64,000 bases of DNA from positions 1,211,411,577 through 1,211,475,576 of the forward strand of contig NC_056727.1 of NCBI RefSeq assembly GCF_019279795.1. Direction: 5' to 3'. Positions 56,880-64,000 of this stretch are shown piece by piece. Made by a program: the position numbers and the translations under genes. The DNA is from Protopterus annectens. Taxonomy: Eukaryota; Chordata; Ceratodontiformes; Protopteridae. The notes beneath the pieces are model-generated. The model made no database searches and was not told the DNA's origin. It saw only the letters and a list, made by a program, of their open reading frames with translations. How positions within the stretch are numbered: the stretch's first letter is position 1; each line of letters opens with the position of its first letter.

Positions 56880-58720
56880 CTGTTGTCTTTTAGGACACCT
56901 AGGACTATGCCACCCAGGTGTATCAATCATAAAAAAACACCATTCACTAACCCTGAGAATCAGGTCATTATTGATGCTTTTAGGCAGCATGGTGCCTTCC
57001 TGCTTGAGAGGGGACATGGAGATATGTCAGGCAGAAAGCAAATTTGGCAGCCGATCATCATAGATGCTAATGCTGTGGATGACCACAGCAGGACATATGA
57101 CCAGGTGTGCCATAGGGCTACTGACATGATCTGATCTGCATGGAGGAGAGCAGCTGCAGTGGGCCATGATCAGATGGGTACCGGGGGGGGCAGAGCTGCT
57201 ACAGAGCCACCACTAACAGCAAATGAAGAGTTCCTGTCTACTGTCAGGGATCTAGACAGCTCCCAGGAAAGTACACAACAGCATGTCCTTGACATTGGTG
57301 CTACTGTTTCAGGGATGGCAAGCATGCCCCAGGATTAGCATCCAGGTACGCTTTTGTATCTCATTTGTTACATCCTGTTGTATAGTAAAACAATTTAAAT
57401 CAATACATTACTTCTGTTTCACAAGAATTTTTTTGGGAGGGCAGGATTGAAGACTGCTACAGTTAACAACAAATTCTGATTGATTAGCCCAAGCTGGAGT
57501 TGTCATCTAAGTTTTTGTTGAAAGTATAGTTAATGGACATATAAAGGAAAAAATGTATTAGCCCCTGTGTTATTGTTAATTGTAATGATGTTGTCTTTAC
57601 CTTTTGCTTAACGTCTTCCAGGACCATCTGGCATGCAGAGGATACCATCGTCTGCACATGGTAAGCCAAACATTTTTATGTCACTATTGATGACCAGTTC
57701 AAAGATATATTGTAGTGTGTGATGTTGATGTCAGGACTGTTGTGTGTAGTGCTGTACTGTCTAATAGTGGAAGCACTGTTATTTTGCTAGCATATATTGG
57801 ACTATAGTAGTTTAGGTATTAGTTTTTCCTATGTTTGTTGCTTACTATCACAGGTGATCTTGACAGTGGATGTGTGGGACTTCTACCACCTGATGTCAGA
57901 GTATCAGTAGACGATGATGATGGTGGCTAAACAGAGGCACAGTCAGGGGGCTGCAGAGGTTGAATCTGACACTGAGGTTGACATACAGCCATCCACTGAA
58001 ATTTCTCTGCATACAGTCAGTAGGCCTACTCCTACCCATTCCAGTGAGCTTGCAGATATTGGACAGGTGGAGGGTGAGACAATTGATCAGGGAAGTGTGG
58101 TTACTGTGGCTTCAGTGCATGTTGACTGTGGCCGTAGCCAAAGTGTGGGTGTGGTGCCATGGAGGAAGATTGTTATGGGTGCTCAGAGAAGGCCTGCTGT
58201 CCATCCTCCACCTGATCCAGGTGTCTCTTCCCGTACCATTCAGTGTACATTTAGGGCCATCATGAAGGCACAGTCATGTTCCCATAGGTGCTCCAGAGAA
58301 ATGCTTAGGGTTGTAGATGTGGCACAGGCTGACATGCATGACTGCCCCCACCATGTTGCCGATTCAATGGATCAGATTAATGACATGTTGAAATGGGCAG
58401 CATCTGATGGAATGTCTGCTGGGAGGGGGACAGCATCCTGTGGGCATAGGTCAGCCACATCATCTGCTGTTACCCAACATGGCTGTGCCTGATCATGCTC
58501 CCATAGCGGCAGTACTTGCACTGCTCTGTCAGTGGGTGAGCTGTCCACACCCAGATGTGGCAGGCCATGGGGATGTGGTCCTGGCTGTAATCATGAGGGG
58601 AGCTCATCCAGCAGACATCAGTCACATTCGGGTAGCAGCAGTGCATCTGACCATGGGTGTGGATGTGCCACTGCAACTCCTGGCAGAGCCTGTTCTTGTG
58701 GTCAGGGACAATAACGATGA
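56880..58720 (+). pseudogene. Harbinger Myb/SANT-like DNA-binding protein gene
   Basis: The first exon encodes KTPFTNPENQVIIDAFRQHG, then RGHGDMSGRKQIWQPII and YDQVCHRATDM, a NAIF1-type Myb/SANT-like domain. After a stop it continues SAWRRAAAVGHDQMGTGGG and PPLTANEEFLSTV. Splice-like sites are present: a donor CAG|GTACGC at about 57342, an exon 57621-57660 between a TTCCAG acceptor and a GTAAGC donor, and an acceptor TATCACAG at 57854. Downstream frames give an acidic VSVDDDDGG stretch, a DMHDCPHHVADSMDQINDML helix and a Ser/Gly-rich tail. In Harbinger elements this protein helps the transposase enter the nucleus and bind the ends. Confidence 0.72.
58500..58715 (+). pseudogene. Arginine-rich tail of the Myb-like protein, decayed at CpG
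   Basis: A frame reads GRPWGCGPGCNHEGSSSSRH, then SGSSSASDHGCGCATATPG and RACSCGQGQ. Cys and Trp alternate with Gly where an Arg-Gly-rich tail would be expected. CGN arginine codons mutated to TGN by deamination of methylated CpG would give exactly this pattern. The frame differs from the segment upstream, so a frameshift separates them near 58490. Confidence 0.5.
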
Positions 58721-59789
58721 ACTGCCACGTCTACTATGCACGGCTCACACCTGTCCAACATACCAAAATGTAGAGCTAGCACATTGGCTGTGTTCATGCA
58801 GACAATCACACAACAATTTCACCTGGAGGACTCCTACAAATGCACACACAACAGTTTCATGGTTCAGCCGTGTAACTTAAAACTCATTTTGTCTCACTGG
58901 ATATTTGTTGGCTTATCCAAATGTCTGACTGCTTCTCTTTCTCCCTTATACTCTCACTGACCTTTAGTGTCAACCTAGGCTTCCTGCCCCCTCCCCCCAA
59001 CACCTTGTGCAAGTGATGATAACTGTGCCATATCCCTGTTTTGTATCTTTTGGATTCAGGGATACATAAGCTTTGTGTCTGATGCTCAGGGTGCACAGCT
59101 GACTTAGTGCTCAGTATATCTACATTTGTGATGTTGAACTGGTAATTGTACCTTTGACTTATATTAGTCTTAGAAAGTTAGACAGTTGATAGCATCAAAA
59201 TTGTCCAACTTTATTGTAAATGATCTTGTGAGGGTTGTGAAGTCTGAAACTGCAATGTGTATCGTTCTTTTCTAACTTCTCTCTTTAATCATTTTCCAGT
59301 ACAAGCGTGTGGTGCTAAACTGAAGGCATGCAGTGACCATTACTACTTTTGAGAGGTATAACTGTGTGAATCTTTGATGCCTGAGGCCTACTACTTAATA
59401 ATGGACACATATAAGTCAAATACATCTCTGCTGTCACACGTTAAAGTCATTTCTGTACAAACTCCCACCTTTTACTTGTATACACCTCAAAGTAACAAAA
59501 TGCAAGGATATTCCAGTCATTCATATCATTACACAATACACTCCAGGTTCAACATTTACCTTGTAAATCCAGCATTTGCAACCGTTTTATTTCAACACTG
59601 ACTCTAGCTGATGCAAGCAGTACACAGCCATTACATGAGTAGATAAAGGTTGTGAGATTTTCCTGGCATCAGTGTTACTATATGTATGTACATTGGAGGA
59701 AGGTTTTAGACCCTTAGGTAGTGAGTGAGTGAGTGTGCTATGCATTGTTTCTTAGCCAATGCAAGTGCCTATTGAGCACACCCACAGCA
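58721..59789. other. Interior of the Harbinger element, no gene recognised
   Basis: The region between the 3' ends of the two convergent Harbinger genes. It contains a short (GTGA)n stretch near 59720-59735. No further ORF is recognised. Confidence 0.4.
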
Positions 59790-60811
59790 GCTGCTGCTTC
59801 CCCCTCTTACTCCTTACCTGCATGTGGCTGTGGTGACCTTAGCATTGATAGTGGGATGTGTGCTCCTTCCCCTTGCTGATCCTGCTGAAGCTGCTTTCTC
59901 AGGATGATGTTATGTAGCATGGGACATACTGTGAATATTTCAGTACATGTATATGGATTCTACTGTAAGAATCCCTAGATGTATCTTGGCACTGGAATCA
60001 ATACTTCATCAGCCCAAACACATGCTCTATGATATTTCTTGTTTCAGCGTGTGCCTCATTATGGCATTCTTCAGCAGGTGTGTGTGCATTTCTGATGGGT
60101 GTCATCTGCCATGGTTCCAGTACATAACCTGCATCCCCCAGTACATGACCCTTTGGGATATCCACCCTAGTGAACATCTGGTACAGTTGGGAGGTGTGCC
60201 AGATATGTGAGTCTTGGTAACTGCCAGGGTTGCCAGCACACTTATTCAAGATGATTCCCTTGGTGTTACATACAACTTGGCAGTTAATAGAGTGAAAGCT
60301 TTTTCTATTAATGTAGAGCCTTCCTTGTTCCTCTGGTGGTGCCTTAATTTCTATACGTGTGCAATCTATGGCATCCAGTACTTTAGAGTAGTGTGCTACA
60401 GGGTAGAACTTCTGCATATTTCTGGCCTCATCCTCAGGAGCATAGCATTCAATAATTGATGGAGAATCCTGGATGCTAATGCCTGTGACACCCCCACAGC
60501 ATGTCCCCTGCTGGTCTCTGAAAGGTACCTGTAGCTAAGATTCTATGTGCTACACATACCTTTGTCTCCACTAGGATGGGTTCCCCTCAGTTTGCTCGGG
60601 CTCTGAGTTGAGGACAACAGAGGTTGCAAAGTAGCGTGTCTCTATCCACTCTGTAGCACTCTACAATTTCCACATCATGTAGGTTGTAATAAGTTACCCG
60701 AGGTCTGAAAACTCTTCTCCTTCTTGGCCTTGGTCTGTTAGCAGCAGCAACAGGATTGACTTCAGTTTGTTGCACAGCTGCATGAATTAAAGCAACAACA
60801 GCCCCTGACAT
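59790..60811 (-). pseudogene. Harbinger DDE transposase gene (HARBI1-like)
   Basis: From 60811 the minus strand encodes a start, a basic NRPRPRRRRVFRPRVTYYNL region and a YRVDRDTLLCNL block. After a stop come VCVAHRILATGTFQRPAGDM and AIDCTRIEIKAPPEE (first catalytic Asp), FHSINCQVVCNTKG, a GDAGYVLEPWQMTP block (second Asp) and TRNIIEHVFGLMKY (Glu). The DDE residues are all present in the open segment 60417-59998. A decayed C-terminal stretch (CPMLHNIILRKQ-like in another frame) extends to about 59790. The gene converges on the Myb-like gene; several stops make it inactive. Confidence 0.82.
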
Positions 60812-61463
60812 TGTTTTTGTGTAGACTCCTTTCCGTGGTTTTATTCCAGTAGGTTTTGAAATTCACAGGAAAAACCAGCACTGAGTCTACACTGTTGGTT
60901 TATAGCTTGTTGAATAGCTCCTCCATCTTGAATTGGTTGATTAGCATACAATTCAGCTGTTTATGCTGTAATTTGCATGCCAAGGTATTTACCTTATTTG
61001 CATGGCTATGCAGAGCTCTACACATCATGTTGAGCCCCTTAATAAGTCCAAAACAGTGCACTAATCTGTGCGTGCATCATAGCAAGACACCCACACTGTG
61101 CAAATGGAACATGTAGGCTTTATTGAATCTGGCTGAATATCAATTTTCTCTTAAAGATTATATTAGATTATAGCCAGCTTAATATCATCCTTTTTGTTAC
61201 TATCTAAATCAAATGGTATAGCTAAGGGGGTGGAAGTGTATATAGTTTTATATCAAAAGTTTTATTCTACTTTAGTATATATAATTTGGTTTTGTGGTTT
61301 AGTGTTAGATATATTATATTGTAATTATGTTTTATTCAACTTAGCTTTTTTACAAGCACTATTTTTGTATGAAAACAACACTGCCATGTAATGATGTATT
61401 GATGTTTCTTTATACCAAATTATTAGTAAAAATAAAAAAAAATACATATTAAAAAAAAAAGAA
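60812..61463. other. No recognised gene; probable outer part of the Harbinger element
   Basis: AT-rich sequence upstream of the transposase start. It should contain the element's terminal inverted repeat, but I could not find a convincing pair with the region near 56.75-56.88 kb. A-runs lie at 61427-61462. Confidence 0.35.
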
Positions 61464-62283
61464 TGGATAATTCTGGTGCTGTTTGTTTTGCGGATATGCA
61501 GGAGGTCCATGAGGGTGGGGTCTGACAATGCTTTGTATGCCAGGCATAGATCTCCCCTCAACAGCCTGAAGGAGACAGAATACAAGGACAGGGCTTTGAG
61601 GTGATCTGCACAGGACATGTTACTTACTCTGTATTCTTTAAGTGAGGAACCGCTGTGGACTTTCCATTTGCTGAATGTTCCTGATTAGGTACATACCAAA
61701 GGGGGCATTTTACTCTATGATAGGTCTGATGAATGCCAAATACAGTGGAAGAATGACATCCTTGGACCTAGATGCCATACCTTTGTTTATACATTGCACA
61801 ACATATAATGATTTCCTCACTACTGTAGACACATAATGGTCAAAGGCTAGATTACTGTCTATATGTGTCCCCAAGTCCCTGACTACTGGGTCAACACTTA
61901 GGAGTGTGTTGTTAATATGATAGTTGCCAGGGGTGGATGACTTCTAAAAGGACACTATTATGCATTTCTTGGCATTTAGTATTAGTCCATGGCTCTGACA
62001 CCAGCTATTCGTCTGTCAGCCCTTCCTGGCGAACATTTGTGACAGTGGGGAATTCTGTGACTGCTCCTAATTTGGAATCATCTGCAAATTTAGTTAGCCA
62101 GAGTCCATTGACTTTGGCCTTGACTTCAGAGAAGTGAATGCCAAAAAGGAGCTATCCCAGGACTGATCCCTGAGGGACTCTGCTTGTGACTGGCCTCTTT
62201 GAAGAGGTGGACTCCCCAGTTCTAAGTTTCTGGGTCCTGTCTGTGAGCCAGCTGGCTATACACTGAAGGACCACTGTGTGCAA
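61464..62283 (-). pseudogene. CR1 reverse transcriptase fragment
   Basis: On the minus strand: SRVPQGSVLG, a LLFGIHFSEVKAK block, LWLTKFADDSKLGA (FADD intact), then thumb pieces and LSLYSVSFRLLRGDLCLAYK and LMDLLHIRKTNSTR. The fragment stops at an A-run on its 3' side without the CR1 tail, and at its 5' side it abuts the DIRS-like element. Both ends are therefore broken by other events. Confidence 0.78.
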
Positions 62284-62286
62284 AGT

Positions 62287-62547
62287 TCATTTATGAAGGT
62301 CCGTCATAGTCCTGCTCAGCTTGCCTGCAATAATGTTTTGTTCTGACAGAATGTAGGCAGCCTGAAGGAACAAATTATACTGAGCTGCTAGTTCCCAGGC
62401 TTCCATGGGTAGTATAAAAGGGGATAACACTTGGTTCCCCCATTTGATCATGTACCACATCACTGTGGCATTGTCTATGATTACTTGCAGAGGGCCTGGA
62501 GTCCAAAGATGATTTAGAAATTGGAGAGCATTTATTACAGCCATCAT
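62287..62547 (-). pseudogene. DIRS-like RNase H domain
   Basis: The frame reads MMAVINALQFLNHLW, then GPLQVIIDNATVMWYMIKWG, AWELAAQYNLFLQAAYIL and SEQNIIAGKLSR. It matches the second half of the RNase H fold in DIRS-type polyproteins (E..A...AL, then DNxTV..YI..WG, then a YIxxExNxxADxLSR end). In this copy the aspartate of TDN is kept, but the final ADxLSR aspartate is G (AGKLSR). The apparent start is internal. Residues after 62287 do not continue the domain. Confidence 0.7.
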
Positions 62548-63094
62548 GTCTTTGAATTTATGTCCTTTGGTTTACTTTGCCTGTTCTAAAGGCCATGGAC
62601 TTTCATCTCCTTGCACACAGCTCCCCAAACAAAGTCTGATGCATGCTTACAGAATAAGTAGGGACTAGAAGAAGGGAGGCCTGGTGTGATAGAGGCAACT
62701 AATTCACCCACTAGGGTAAATCCTTTTCACAAACTCCAGCACTGGAATCTGAAATGAACAGTGACAGTGTTGGGTCCAAACTGATATGACAAACCACTGA
62801 GTTTTCCTCATGTGAAGTCTGGTCAAAGGAATCATGAGAATAGATGCCATGAAACCTAGAATCCTGAGTTATTCCCCAGGAGATGCCAAAGTCTGGTTTG
62901 AAAACATCAGTAACTGCTCATTGTAACATTCCACTTTGTCATGAGGAAGAAAATAGGCAGCCCAGAAACATTATCCTATGACAGGGAATGAGAAAAGATT
63001 TCTCTATATTCATCTGAAAACCCAACCTGAGAAAGTTTTTTTTTTTTTTACCCAAGCACGTTTGACAACTTGTGAAAAAAAATCTGCAGAAATG

Positions 63095-63480
63095 AGGCAG
63101 TCATGTAAGTCATCTAAGTGTAGGAAAATCTGAATGGTCTATAACTTTTAATTAAATATTCCAGTAATCCAGATACTTTATAAATGTTTTTCGAGCTGCA
63201 GACAAGCCAAAAGTCAAAGCGGAAAACTGAAAATATAAACCAGAAAAAAAGTAAAATGTATCTGAAGTTGTTCAGAATTGAAATGTGATGAAAGCCATAT
63301 TTTTTAAATCCAGATTCACTAGAAAACTGAGAGGTAGAAAGAGAGGTAACAAGAGACTATATAGAAAGCATTTAGAACTTTGGGATAATGATATGAAGTC
63401 TTAGAAAAGAAAGGTCCAGGACTGGTTTCCATATTCCCTCATCTTTGGCACCAGAAGGATTCTTGAAAAAAAATAATTTC
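63095..63480 (-). pseudogene. DIRS-like reverse transcriptase core (broken)
   Basis: In three shifting frames the minus strand encodes ILLVPKMREYG (about 63460-63430), a DLKNMAFITFQF-like palm A segment (about 63310-63280), FSALTFGLSAARKTFIKYL (about 63230-63175) and LHLDDLHDC (about 63120-63095), where relatives have YLDDL. These are four of the classical reverse transcriptase motifs in correct order and spacing. No single frame holds them together. Confidence 0.62.
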
Positions 63481-64000
63481 TGTCTTTCATCAGGGCAAAC
63501 TGGTTTTACAACCACCTAAGACAACATCTGATGTAGGGTAGCAGGGAACAGGAAGGTTTGGCTGGATGTCTGAAGAGGAATCCATTCAAAGGTTGGAAGG
63601 AAATCCACTGCCAATTATCTGGTGCCATGGGGAAAGTGAAAACAGACTTTGGGAATGTTTGACAGGATTGTCAGAGAGGGGAGGAGTAACGCATGAAGAG
63701 CCATATAGTAATTCTGTTTTCTTAAATAGTCCTTTGTTTTGGGAGAACCCTCCATTCGTCTTTGAACCTCCTTGCATTGCTTTTTGAAATTTTCTTTGCC
63801 ATGTGCCTTGTTAGAATGCTTATTATGTTTCCTGAAAAATGAACATGAATTGGAAGAAATGTTTCCATTATATTTTGGCAAAGAGGATTGAAAAATATGT
63901 GTAACCCCTTTTATCAAACTTTTTAAAGACCTCAGCAGATGAAGGATCAAATATCACCTTCTTATCCCAGAAGCATTCAGGATCTCAGCTGTGTCATTCT

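Larger units (their letters stand above)
62285..64000 (-). mobile_element. DIRS1-like retroelement, internal part, runs off the window
   Basis: On the minus strand, going downstream from 64000: a possible gag-like segment (63777-63586, MQGGSKTNGGFSQNKG), then reverse transcriptase pieces with ILLVPKMREYG, FSALTFGLSAARKTFIKYL, LHLDDLHDC and IEKSFLIPCHRIMFLG, then the connector (a MASI-type block and LHMRKTQWFV), and an RNase H segment at 62547-62287. The order (VPK, LxFGL, LDDL, FLG, LHMR, RNase H) is that of DIRS-group elements, which integrate with a tyrosine recombinase. That gene, expected beyond 62285, is not present. Frames change often. Confidence 0.7.

Noticed and set aside
57960..58265. 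Alternative frame overlapping the Myb-like gene
   Set aside because: The overlapping frame with acidic and helical segments fits the element protein better.

Overview
The window looks like intergenic DNA from a large, repeat-rich vertebrate genome. No convincing single-copy host gene is visible. Almost every protein-like stretch belongs to a transposable element: CR1-type LINEs with an esterase ORF1, two L1/Tx1-like LINE fragments, an R2/R4 (Dong/Rex6)-type LINE, a further CR1/L2/Rex1-type endonuclease remnant, a DIRS1-like tyrosine-recombinase retroelement, a Ty3/Gypsy-like gag, a solo LTR and a two-gene Harbinger transposon. With the tRNA-derived SINEs this set fits an amphibian, lungfish or another non-amniote vertebrate best. 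I cannot name the species.

Layout. 1-6 kb: a broken + strand CR1 followed by a nearly full-length, degraded CR1 on the - strand. 7-12.4 kb: an old + strand CR1 split by a nested block that holds a younger CR1, two foldback elements and (TA)n tracts. 16.6-20.75 kb: the best CR1 copy, with zinc-finger/esterase ORF1, then endonuclease, linker and reverse transcriptase; a handful of lesions break it. 21.7-25.4 kb: an R4/Dong-type LINE C-terminus, a foldback element, and the 5' part of a Gypsy-like element on the - strand (gag, leader repeats, tRNA-Leu-like primer site, possible LTR). 28.5-34.1 kb: a SINE and a full-length - strand CR1 with an almost perfect 864/865-bp internal tandem duplication. 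35-38.3 kb: a SINE, a foldback element and a diverged local duplication. 39.2-41.8 kb: a - strand CR1 interrupted by a foldback element. 43.7-45.1 kb: a large palindromic foldback element and a separate small hairpin element. 45.3-50.2 kb: remnants of three other LINEs. 50.6-54.3 kb: CR1 pieces, 233-bp repeats and a cluster of tRNA-like SINE heads, one of which carries the CR1 3' tail. 55.3-56.7 kb: a solo LTR with a 5-bp target duplication. 56.9-60.8 kb: a Harbinger element with a Myb/SANT-like gene (+) converging on a DDE transposase gene (-). 61.5-64 kb: a CR1 piece next to a DIRS-like element that runs off the window.

How the parts relate. CR1 supplies the retrotransposition machinery; its 3' end, with (TATGAACC)-like octamers, is shared by at least one SINE that it probably mobilises. 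The most interesting signal is a set of six non-autonomous foldback elements at about 10.5, 11.0, 22.9, 37.0, 40.4 and 43.8 kb. Their terminal arms differ in sequence, yet all carry one conserved core containing a form of GATCGCACTACAGTGGGG; most begin with GGGTCTA-like ends and several sit inside (TA)n tracts.
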